Assembly: GCF_024055605.1 (NCBI RefSeq)
Contig: NZ_JAMXLX010000001.1
Span: forward strand, 930,001-994,000
Direction of reading: 5' to 3'
Source: Ciceribacter sichuanensis
Lineage (GTDB): Bacteria; Pseudomonadota; Alphaproteobacteria; Rhizobiales; Rhizobiaceae
Length of the DNA: 64,000 bases
The position numbers were made by a program, and so were the translations under genes. This document shows positions 57,139 to 64,000 of this stretch, in pieces; position 1 is the first letter of the stretch, and each line of letters begins with the position of its first letter. The notes beneath the pieces were generated by a model, which saw only the letters and a program-made list of their open reading frames with translations, was not told the origin of the DNA and did no database searches.

Positions 57139-58356
57139 TCAGTCTTCGTCCTTGTCTGCCCGGACGGCTTCGTGCATCTGGCGGATGAGGTCGGGCAGGG
57201 CGCTTTGCACCCGGTTCCAGCTCGGCATGAACGGTGTTGCGTTCGGAATGTCGAGAAAGGCGTTGCCGGCCTCCATGAGATTGGCGGCAAACAGCTCGAC
57301 AGCAAGTTCTTCCCGGTGCCGGTCGGTGGTCAATCCGTTCATGCGCGCGTCGTTGTGATAGATCTCGACGAGATCGAGTGCATTGCGGAAATAGGTAGCC
57401 TTCAGTGTTCTCAGGCTCTCCTGACTGAATACGACGCCATCCGTTGCGAGCTTGCGCAACAGTGCTTTTGTGATGTCGATCGACATGCGCGAAAGGCCGG
57501 CTGTCGCATCGTCGGCCGAAAGCGGCTGATGCTTGTGGTCATAGCTGTCAGCGATATCCACCTGGCAAATCTTGTTGTTTGAAAAGCTGCGCCAGAGCTC
57601 TGACAGAACACCGATTTCCAGACCCCAGTCCGAAGGGATGCGGATGTCCGGCAGCAAATGCGTGCGCATGGCGAACTCGCCGGCCAGCGGATAGCGGAAT
57701 GCCTTGAGATAATCGATGTAGGGGTGATGACCAATCACGCGTTCGAGGCTGAGAAGCAGCGGAGTGACCAGGAGCCGCGTAACACGTCCGTTCAGGGAGT
57801 GGTCGGAGACGCGCGGATAATAGCCTTTGGAGAAAACGTAGGGGAAACTCGGATTGGTGACGGGATAGATGAGACGTGCAAGCATTTCGCGGGAATAAGT
57901 GACGATATCGGCATCATGCAGCGCAACAACCCCGGAATTGTGGCCGCCCAGAACATATCCAATGCAGTACCACACATTGCGTCCCTTGCCGGGCTGGTCG
58001 GGCGCGAGGTCGGCCTCGGCCAGCTGCGCATCTATGGCGCTGAGTCGTGGCCCGTCATGCCAGAGGATAGAATGGTTTTGCGGCAGCCGGGAAAAATAGG
58101 CCTTAGCCTGCGCAAACTGCTCGCGGTCGGCCTGATCGAGGCCGATGACGATCTCGGAGATATAGGGAACCTGAGAAAGTTCGCCGACGATATGGTCGAG
58201 AGCCGGCGCATCGAGTTCGGAGTAGAGGGAGGGGATGATCAGGGTGACGGGTCGATTGGCTGAGAAAAGCTCGAGTTCCCGTTCCATGCGCTCGATCGAG
58301 CGTTCGCGCAGATTGTGCAGGGTGGCGACCACCCCGTTCTGATGAAAATCCGCCAT
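57139..58356 (-). CDS. glucosyl-3-phosphoglycerate synthase-like glycosyltransferase (GT81)
   Basis: 405 aa from the ATG at 58356, with AGAAAGGA upstream. The GT-A fold has the nucleotide-sugar DxD-type site in VVALHDADIVTYSREM. GT81 features are IPSLYSELDAPALDHIVGEL, FVFSKGYYPRVSD-like YVFSKGYYPRVSDHSLNGRVTRLLV, YPLAGEFAMRTHLL and IPSDWGLEIGVLSEL. These enzymes join UDP- or GDP-glucose to 3-phosphoglycerate. With the adjacent phosphatase this predicts the compatible solute glucosylglycerate. Mannosylglycerate is the alternative. Confidence 0.82.
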   Translation of the reverse strand: MADFHQNGVVATLHNLRERSIERMERELELFSANRPVTLIIPSLYSELDAPALDHIVGELSQVPYISEIVIGLDQADREQFAQAKAYFSRLPQNHSILWHDGPRLSAIDAQLAEADLAPDQPGKGRNVWYCIGYVLGGHNSGVVALHDADIVTYSREMLARLIYPVTNPSFPYVFSKGYYPRVSDHSLNGRVTRLLVTPLLLSLERVIGHHPYIDYLKAFRYPLAGEFAMRTHLLPDIRIPSDWGLEIGVLSELWRSFSNNKICQVDIADSYDHKHQPLSADDATAGLSRMSIDITKALLRKLATDGVVFSQESLRTLKATYFRNALDLVEIYHNDARMNGLTTDRHREELAVELFAANLMEAGNAFLDIPNATPFMPSWNRVQSALPDLIRQMHEAVRADKDED

Positions 58357-58370
58357 ATCTAGTCCTTTCT

Positions 58371-58395
58371 GAAAAGGCACGGTTGCGGCCGTGCG
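58371..58395 (-). terminator. attenuator-like hairpin before the GT81 gene
   Basis: On the minus strand GCACGG (58394-58389) pairs with CCGTGC (58382-58377), followed by CTTTTC. It sits between the phosphatase stop and the GT81 start, so it could reduce read-through into the synthase gene. Confidence 0.5.
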
Positions 58396-58396
58396 T

Positions 58397-59173
58397 CTAA
58401 AACCCCGTTTCAACGAGCGTGTGGATCATGTGATTCCAGCCTGCGGGACCCGGTATGGGCGAACGCAGGATAATACCGTGTGTTTCCCGTTCCGTGACAG
58501 GAAGCGGTGTGTGCGACGGATTGGCGATGATGACGCCGGTATCCGCCGCCTGCAGCATGGCGAGGTCGTTCGGTGCATCGCCAAGCGCGATGGTGCGTAC
58601 GTCCTCGCCCAGAGTGTCGCGGTAATATGCAACGATCTCGGCCATCCGTTCGGCCTTGGATGTCCTGGGCATCAGGGTGAGGAAACGCCCTCCCTGTGCC
58701 GCATCGTATCCGGCCGCTTCGATGTGCGCGATGAATTCCGCCTTCTGCCGGTCGGTGCCGGAGAATAGGCCGGGCTCGGAGAATCGGCGTTTCCGGGCAA
58801 GCCTTGCAGCCGCGAGCGAAAGGCCGGTGCGCGAAGCCACCTCGTCGTCGCTCCAATCGCCGAATCCCTGAAACAGCCCGGAGATTTCCTCAGGCAGGCT
58901 CTGAAGAAACGCGCGCAATGATTCGTAATGATTCGCGACTTCGGATTTGCGCCCGGGAAGGTCGACGATTCCAGCACCGTTTTCGACGATCATGGGAGAG
59001 GCGATACCGATCGCGTCAGCGATCGGCCGCATTTCGGCTTCCGTCTTGCTGCTGGCGAGAATGAGCGGGATGCCCCGCTCGGCAAGCAGATGAAGTGCAG
59101 GCTTTGCCGGCTCGAAGGAGTAGCTGTCGTGGTCGAGCAGCGTTCCGTCGAGGTCGGTAAAGACGACGATCAT
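58397..59173 (-). CDS. mannosyl/glucosyl-3-phosphoglycerate phosphatase (HAD-IIB)
   Basis: 258 aa. HAD motif I is VVFTDLDGTLLDHDSYSFEPAKP, motif II is LILASSKTEAEM, and the late acidic motif is ALGDAPNDLAMLQAAD. The MPGP family pattern MIVENGAGIVDLPG is present. It removes phosphate from the glycosyl-3-phosphoglycerate made by the downstream GT81 enzyme. The ATG overlaps the rlmB stop (ATGA), so an osmolyte pathway is carried in an operon headed by an rRNA methylase gene. Confidence 0.87.
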   Translation of the reverse strand: MIVVFTDLDGTLLDHDSYSFEPAKPALHLLAERGIPLILASSKTEAEMRPIADAIGIASPMIVENGAGIVDLPGRKSEVANHYESLRAFLQSLPEEISGLFQGFGDWSDDEVASRTGLSLAAARLARKRRFSEPGLFSGTDRQKAEFIAHIEAAGYDAAQGGRFLTLMPRTSKAERMAEIVAYYRDTLGEDVRTIALGDAPNDLAMLQAADTGVIIANPSHTPLPVTERETHGIILRSPIPGPAGWNHMIHTLVETGF

Positions 59174-60054
59174 GCCTTCCGCTTCACGAGATGCTGACGG
59201 GTGGCATAAAGTGCGATGGCGGCCGCGTTCGATACGTTGAGCGATTTGATCGCGCCCGGCATGTCGAGACGGGCAAGAGCGCTGACGGTATCGCGGGTTT
59301 TCTGGCGAAGACCCTTGCCCTCCGACCCGAGCACTAGGGCGATCCGGTCGCCGGAAAGGGTTTCCTCCATCGGAGCAGGTCCCTCCGAATCAAGGCCGAC
59401 GGAGAAGAAGCCGAGCTTGTGCAATTCTTCGAGTGCATCGGCGAGATTGGTGATCTGGATATAAGGAATAAGTTCCAGCGCACCGGAGGCCGATTTCGCG
59501 AGAACGCCCGACTCGGTCGGGCTGTGGCGCATGGTGGTGATGACTGCGCCGGCGCCGAAGGCGACAGCCGAGCGCATGATGGCGCCGACATTATGCGGAT
59601 CGGTCACCTGATCGAGAACGAGCAGAAGGGGGCTGTCCTTCAGCGCATCGAGCCGGCGGGCGGGCAAGGGCCTCGTCTCCAGCATCACGCCCTGATGGAT
59701 GGCATCGGGTCCGAGCACCTTGTCGAGATCCTGCGGGCTGACGATTTCCACAGGAAAGCCGAGCTGGTCGACCGGGCCGATGTCGAGTCGCACCAGCGCG
59801 TTCTGCGTAACCGAAAGCTTGATCAGCTTGCGCTCGGGGTTTTCGATCGCGGCTCGCACGGTATGCAGGCCATAAAGCTGTACCTGATCCGGCGCCAGCT
59901 GCGGCGGCGTCCAGTCGGCCGCGGACTTGCGGTGCTTCTGCGGCTGCGGCGTCGGAATTTCGCCCCTTTCGCGCTTGCTGTCGCGAACCTGGCGGCGCAG
60001 GGTCGCGTAGTGACTGTCGCGGGCGGATTTGTCGTTTTTCGGATCTTTTGCCAT
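59170..60054 (-). CDS. rlmB: 23S rRNA 2'-O-methyltransferase, TrmH/RlmB family
   Basis: 294 aa of the SPOUT class. A basic N-terminal extension (about 45 residues) leads to the substrate-binding domain (VQLYGLHTVRAAIENPERKLIKL). The knotted methyltransferase domain carries LLVLDQVTDPHNVGAIMRSAVAFGAGAVI, LVLGSEGKGLRQKTRD and IKSLNVSNAAAIALYATR. RlmB methylates G2251 in E. coli 23S rRNA. Its placement close to tRNA genes and tuf is common in rhizobia. Confidence 0.9.
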   Translation of the reverse strand: MAKDPKNDKSARDSHYATLRRQVRDSKRERGEIPTPQPQKHRKSAADWTPPQLAPDQVQLYGLHTVRAAIENPERKLIKLSVTQNALVRLDIGPVDQLGFPVEIVSPQDLDKVLGPDAIHQGVMLETRPLPARRLDALKDSPLLLVLDQVTDPHNVGAIMRSAVAFGAGAVITTMRHSPTESGVLAKSASGALELIPYIQITNLADALEELHKLGFFSVGLDSEGPAPMEETLSGDRIALVLGSEGKGLRQKTRDTVSALARLDMPGAIKSLNVSNAAAIALYATRQHLVKRKA

Positions 60055-60157
60055 GCGCCCTTATAACGGCAGGAGAACGTGGGCGATAGACCTGCGCTGG
60101 CGCCGGTCGTCCACAGGCTCGATGAAAAAAATTCGGAAATTTTCGTCATTCATCGTG

Positions 60158-60186
60158 TTGACATGAGAAGGAGGGGCGGTCATATA
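60158..60186 (+). promoter_or_regulatory. promoter of the tRNA-Tyr/tRNA-Gly/tuf unit
   Basis: Consensus -35 TTGACA (60158-60163), 17-nt spacer, -10 CATATA (60181-60186), GC-rich stretch behind it. It lies about 70 nt before tRNA-Tyr, and no other strong promoter is visible before tuf. Confidence 0.65.
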
Positions 60187-60261
60187 GCCGCCACAGATCG
60201 CGGGGCCAACGCCTCGACGGTCTCGACTGAAAAGCTTGGTCGCTGATCCGGACGAATAACT

Positions 60262-60346
60262 GGAGAGATGCCCGAGTGGTTAAAGGGGACGGACTGTAAA
60301 TCCGTTGGCTTCGCCTACGTTGGTTCAAATCCAACTCTCTCCACCA
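60262..60346 (+). tRNA. tRNA-Tyr (anticodon GTA)
   Basis: 85 nt with encoded CCA. Class II tRNA with a long variable arm (TTGGCTTCGCCTACG). Acceptor GGAGAGA pairs with TCTCTCC, anticodon loop CTGTAAA, T-arm TTGGTTCAAATCCAA. Confidence 0.96.
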
Positions 60347-60369
60347 TTCGTTCTCGGATCGAACATGCC

Positions 60370-60443
60370 GCGGGTATAGCTCAATGGTAGAGCAGCAGCC
60401 TTCCAAGCTGAATACGCGGGTTCGATTCCCGCTACCCGCTCCA
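60370..60443 (+). tRNA. tRNA-Gly (anticodon TCC)
   Basis: 74 nt with encoded CCA. Acceptor GCGGGTA pairs with TACCCGC, anticodon loop CTTCCAA, T-arm GCGGGTTCGATTCCCGC. It is separated from tRNA-Tyr by 23 nt, so both are probably cut from the tuf precursor transcript. Confidence 0.96.
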
Positions 60444-60663
60444 TTCTCATCTATCTAGCAAGCTGTTGTTTTTGCACGGAATATTTCGTTCGTGTGATTT
60501 GCTGTCTCTTCGTCGCGCATGTGCGCTGGCGCTATTGCGCGGTGATTCGGAGGCGCCTCCAAGCGAAAACAATTAAGTCTTGCGCAATTCCCGCGAAAGC
60601 CTTAAACGGCGGGACCAAACCGGTTCGCCGGGGCAACCCATTTCGATCATAGGAAGCATTCAA

Positions 60664-61839
<1,176 letters not shown>

Positions 61840-61884
61840 TGATGGACGGGGCGATGGCGTAAGCTGCTGACGACACTAGAAGTG

Positions 61885-61912
61885 TTCAAATGGCGCGCAA
61901 GCGCGATTTGAA
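61885..61912. repeat. inverted repeat inside the tuf 3' duplication
   Basis: TTCAAATGGCGC (61885-61896) and GCGCGATTTGAA (61901-61912) form a 12-bp stem with one mismatch and a GCAA loop. The duplicated tuf end starts 2 nt behind it. Confidence 0.7.
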
Positions 61913-61913
61913 T

Positions 61914-61950
61914 GTCGGCGCAGGCATCGTTGCATCCATCATCGAGTGAT
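61914..61950 (+). pseudogene. duplicated remnant of the tuf 3' end
   Basis: 37 nt matching the last codons of tuf (61804-61840) at 35 of 37 positions, including the stop codon. It would encode [11 protein letters not shown]. The two differences (61922 and 61931) are synonymous third-position changes. It lacks a start and is not expected to be translated. The origin may be a collapsed tandem tuf copy or gene conversion between the two tuf loci. Confidence 0.85.
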
Positions 61951-61975
61951 TGTTCTCCCTAACGGGATTGCAGAG

Positions 61976-62002
61976 AACCCCGCTGGAAACAGCGGGGTTT
62001 TT
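61976..62002 (+). terminator. tuf terminator
   Basis: Perfect 10-bp stem AACCCCGCTG (61976-61985) / CAGCGGGGTT (61990-61999), GAAA tetraloop, and a T-run to 62002. It lies behind the duplicated tuf fragment. Confidence 0.95.
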
Positions 62003-62036
62003 CGTTTGTAGGTACATGGAAAAGGACGGGGATGTT

Positions 62037-62528
62037 ATGAGCGAGGTGGTGATCTGCCGGTTTACCGAAGGGGATGTGCAGGGTGTGATCGATGTCATTC
62101 TGCCGATTCAGCGCGAAGAGTTTGAAATTCCGATCTCAGCAGCCGATCAGCCGGACCTGAGCGATATTCCCGGCTTCTATCAGGTCGGAAGCGGCGACTT
62201 CTGGGTCGCGAAGATCGATGGTGTGATCGTTGGGACCATTGGCCTCAAGGACATAGGCGAGGGGCAGGCGGCGCTTCGGAAGATGTTTGTTGCCGAAGCA
62301 TGGCGTGGCCGGGAATTCGGCGTGGCGACTGCGCTGCTCCAAGGACTGCTCGCCGAGGCGAAGGGTAGGGGTTTTGGGGAAGTCTATCTGGGGACGACCG
62401 CGAAATTCCTGGCAGCACACCGATTCTACGAGAAGAACGGGTTTTTGGAGATAGGTGAAAATGCCCTGCCGGAGCGCTTTCCGCGCATGGCTGTGGATAC
62501 CAAATTCTACCGGATTGCGCTGGCGTAA
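62037..62528 (+). CDS. GNAT family N-acetyltransferase
   Basis: 163 aa from the ATG at 62037, with GGACGGGGATG upstream. The N-terminus is VVICRFTEGDVQGVIDVILPIQREEFEIPISAADQPDL. The acetyl-CoA motif is MFVAEAWRGREFGVATALLQGLLAEAKGRGF, followed by AAHRFYEKNGFLEI. It resembles the small GNAT proteins acting on amino acids or small amines. It is an insertion between tuf and tRNA-Trp, which are usually adjacent. GC content at third positions looks slightly lower than in neighbouring genes. Confidence 0.85.
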   Translation: MSEVVICRFTEGDVQGVIDVILPIQREEFEIPISAADQPDLSDIPGFYQVGSGDFWVAKIDGVIVGTIGLKDIGEGQAALRKMFVAEAWRGREFGVATALLQGLLAEAKGRGFGEVYLGTTAKFLAAHRFYEKNGFLEIGENALPERFPRMAVDTKFYRIALA

Positions 62529-62647
62529 TAAGATGTTTCGCCAGGTCTCTGCCTTTTACGTGGCCGAAGAAGGTGGATCGGCTGACCTCCGGAAACGGCG
62601 CGCGACGAAAATTCGTTGCAGGTGATTGGGAAAAAACAAAAACCTGC

Positions 62648-62676
62648 TTGCCATTCTCGTCGGGGCACCTTAAAGA
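62648..62676 (+). promoter_or_regulatory. predicted promoter of tRNA-Trp/secE/nusG
   Basis: -35 TTGCCA (62648-62653), 17-nt spacer, -10 TAAAGA (62671-62676), about 50 nt before tRNA-Trp. Confidence 0.45.
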
Positions 62677-62728
62677 GCGCCAAGCTCGAAAGCGGCGGTT
62701 CAGAATCGAAGCTTGTCGGGAACGGCCT

Positions 62729-62804
<76 letters not shown>

Positions 62805-62825
62805 TGTCCGGTTCGGCGCTAGTAT

Positions 62826-62912
62826 TTCAGCGACGATAGGCTATAAGTCTGCGGATGGGCGCTGGCCGAAATGTCGCTGAAGGTCGGATTCCCTCTTGTT
62901 AAATCGGGAATC
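62826..62912 (+). promoter_or_regulatory. folded leader between tRNA-Trp and secE
   Basis: TTCAGCGAC (62826-62834) pairs perfectly with GTCGCTGAA (62873-62881) over 38 nt. It is followed by GATTCCC/GGGAATC with a 12-nt loop (about 62887-62912). There is no T-run. These are candidates for processing or attenuation of the tRNA-Trp-secE transcript. Confidence 0.4.
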
Positions 62913-62996
62913 GATCTTTATGTAGGGTTTAAACAGACACGCGGTGCGTGGGGCTGATTAGTTCGGCTTTACGCGCCGTAAATGCGTGGGCATTAA

Positions 62997-63197
62997 ATGG
63001 CATCCAAGGCAAATCCATTCGCGTTTCTGCAGCAGGTCCGCTCCGAGACGTCCAAGGTCACGTGGCCGTCGCGTCGCGAGACCATGATTTCGACCGCTAT
63101 GGTTCTGGCCATGGTTGTCTTTGCCTCGCTGTTTTTCTTTGCCGCCGACCAGCTGATCGGTTGGCTGCTCAGACTCGTTCTGAGCCTCGGCAACTAA
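62997..63197 (+). CDS. secE: preprotein translocase subunit SecE
   Basis: 66 aa. The short alphaproteobacterial form has one membrane helix (STAMVLAMVVFASLFFFAADQLIGWLLRLVL) preceded by the conserved amphipathic segment FLQQVRSETSKVTWPSRRET. It clamps SecY in the SecYEG channel. It is followed after 18 nt by nusG, with which it is always paired. Confidence 0.96.
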   Translation: MASKANPFAFLQQVRSETSKVTWPSRRETMISTAMVLAMVVFASLFFFAADQLIGWLLRLVLSLGN

Positions 63198-63215
63198 TTA
63201 AGGGCGGACACGGAC

Positions 63216-63746
63216 ATGGCGGCACGTTGGTATATCGTCCACGCGTATTCGAATTTTGAGAAAAAGGTCGCGGAAGACATCGAGAACAAGGCTCGGCAGA
63301 AGGGTCTTGAGCATCTCTTTGAGAAGATCCTCGTTCCGACCGAGAAGGTTGTTGAGGTCCGTCGCGGTCGCAAGGTCGATAGCGAGCGCAAGTTCTTTCC
63401 CGGCTATGTGCTGGTGCGGGCGAACCTGACGGATGAGGCCTATCATCTGATCAAGAATACTCCGAAGGTTACGGGCTTCCTCGGTTCCGACAATAAGCCG
63501 GTTCCGATTCCGGATTATGAAGCTGACCGTATTCTTGGTCAGGTTCAGGAAGGTGTCGAGCGGCCGAAGTCGTCCGTCTCCTTCGAGATCGGCGAACAGG
63601 TCCGTGTTTCCGATGGTCCGTTCGCCTCGTTCAACGGCATTGTTCAGGATGTCGACGAGGAGCGGTCGCGTCTCAAGGTCGAGGTTTCGATCTTCGGCCG
63701 TGCGACCCCTGTCGAGCTGGAATACGGTCAGGTCGAAAAGGTCTGA
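63216..63746 (+). CDS. nusG: transcription termination/antitermination factor NusG
   Basis: 176 aa. The NGN domain (ARWYIVHAYSNFEKKVAEDIENKARQKG; FFPGYVLVRANLTDEAYHLIKNTPKVTGFLG) binds RNA polymerase. A C-terminal KOW domain (FEIGEQVRVSDGPFASFNGIVQDVDEERSRLKVEVSIFGRATPVELEYGQV) binds Rho or NusE. It is co-transcribed with secE and probably with the ribosomal protein genes downstream. Confidence 0.97.
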   Translation: MAARWYIVHAYSNFEKKVAEDIENKARQKGLEHLFEKILVPTEKVVEVRRGRKVDSERKFFPGYVLVRANLTDEAYHLIKNTPKVTGFLGSDNKPVPIPDYEADRILGQVQEGVERPKSSVSFEIGEQVRVSDGPFASFNGIVQDVDEERSRLKVEVSIFGRATPVELEYGQVEKV

Positions 63747-63775
63747 TCGGACAAGGGGAGGTGACTCCCTGATCC

Positions 63776-63825
63776 GCGTGGGAGGATGGTGGCCTAGTAA
63801 GCCGGGCTTTCCAGACGTACCACGC
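63776..63825 (+). promoter_or_regulatory. rplK leader stem, possible L1-binding autoregulatory site
   Basis: GCGTGG (63776-63781) pairs with CCACGC (63820-63825), enclosing GAGGATGGTGGCC and further partial pairing (AAGCCGGGCTTT). It lies about 70 nt upstream of rplK, where L1 represses the L11-L1 operon in other bacteria. The assignment rests on position and rough shape only. Confidence 0.4.
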
Positions 63826-63895
63826 AACCGCAGCCGCCGGACTTGTTTCGGCATATTGAGCCGGGCAACCGGTTCGCAATGAAAGGCAGAGAGAT

Positions 63896-64000
63896 ATGGC
63901 TAAGAAAGTTGCAGGCCAGCTCAAGCTCCAGGTCAAGGCAGGATCGGCTAACCCGTCCCCGCCGATCGGCCCGGCACTTGGTCAGCGTGGCATTAACATC
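63896..64000 (+). CDS. rplK: 50S ribosomal protein L11 (partial, runs off the window)
   Basis: The first 35 codons are present, starting [20 protein letters not shown] and continuing into the diagnostic [15 protein letters not shown]11 binds the GTPase-associated centre of 23S rRNA and is needed for stringent-response sensing. AAAGGCAGAGAG precedes the ATG. The 3' part lies beyond position 64000. Confidence 0.96.
   Translation, partial: MAKKVAGQLKLQVKAGSANPSPPIGPALGQRGINI

Overview
The window is a chromosomal segment of an alphaproteobacterium of the order Rhizobiales, most likely a Rhizobiaceae member (Agrobacterium/Rhizobium/Sinorhizobium-like). Supporting signs are a high-GC coding bias, the blocks divK-pleD-rpmG, aroQ-accB-accC-aat and rne-amidase-PBP1A-prfB, LexA operators of the rhizobial GAAC-N7-GAAC type, rhizobial intergenic palindromes, and family-restricted proteins such as DUF3572, DUF2155, NDUFA12 and DUF983. 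It is dominated by core genome. I see no prophage, insertion sequence, CRISPR array, rRNA operon or conjugative element. The species cannot be fixed from the sequence alone.

Layout. 1-4.1 kb: palindromic repeat, a LexA-controlled 28-residue membrane micro-ORF, then dnaE. 4.1-11.3 kb: L,D-transpeptidase, DUF1275 membrane protein, acetyltransferase-TPR fusion, dinB with a LexA box and a divergent acetyltransferase, a HAD-like protein and DUF3572. 11.4-14.2 kb: divK-pleD (cell cycle and c-di-GMP), a strongly folded candidate small RNA, and rpmG. 14.3-26.2 kb, mostly minus strand: MFS carrier, NUDIX, DUF983, rnr, topA, dprA, plsY, and pyrB with a dihydroorotase-like pseudoenzyme. 26.3-37 kb: aidB-like flavoprotein, ATPase, two small membrane proteins, ruvX, UPF0173 hydrolase, the gatC-gatA-gatB tRNA amidotransferase with three acetyltransferases among and after them, and a complex I accessory subunit. 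37-43 kb: DUF2155, a LexA-box-linked orphan gene, aat, accC-accB-aroQ, a DsbA-type protein and an aminotransferase. 43-52 kb: rne, cell-wall amidase, PBP1A, and prfB with its programmed frameshift. 52-60 kb: Bcr/CflA efflux with a divergent TetR regulator, nadK, tRNA-Thr, a PhnA-like protein, and an rlmB / 3-phosphoglycerate glycoside phosphatase / GT81 synthase operon. 60-64 kb: tRNA-Tyr, tRNA-Gly, tuf, tRNA-Trp, secE, nusG and the start of rplK.

The most interesting thread is DNA-damage control. Three GAAC-N7-GAAC boxes lie over promoters of (i) a 28-aa single-span protein reminiscent of the Caulobacter SOS division inhibitor SidA, (ii) dinB and possibly a divergent acetyltransferase, and (iii) an uncharacterised 79-aa soluble protein. 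Other points worth following are a three-hairpin RNA downstream of pleD, a dihydroorotase homologue lacking its metal and catalytic residues beside pyrB, a duplicated scrap of the tuf 3' end, and a multi-hairpin leader upstream of rne.
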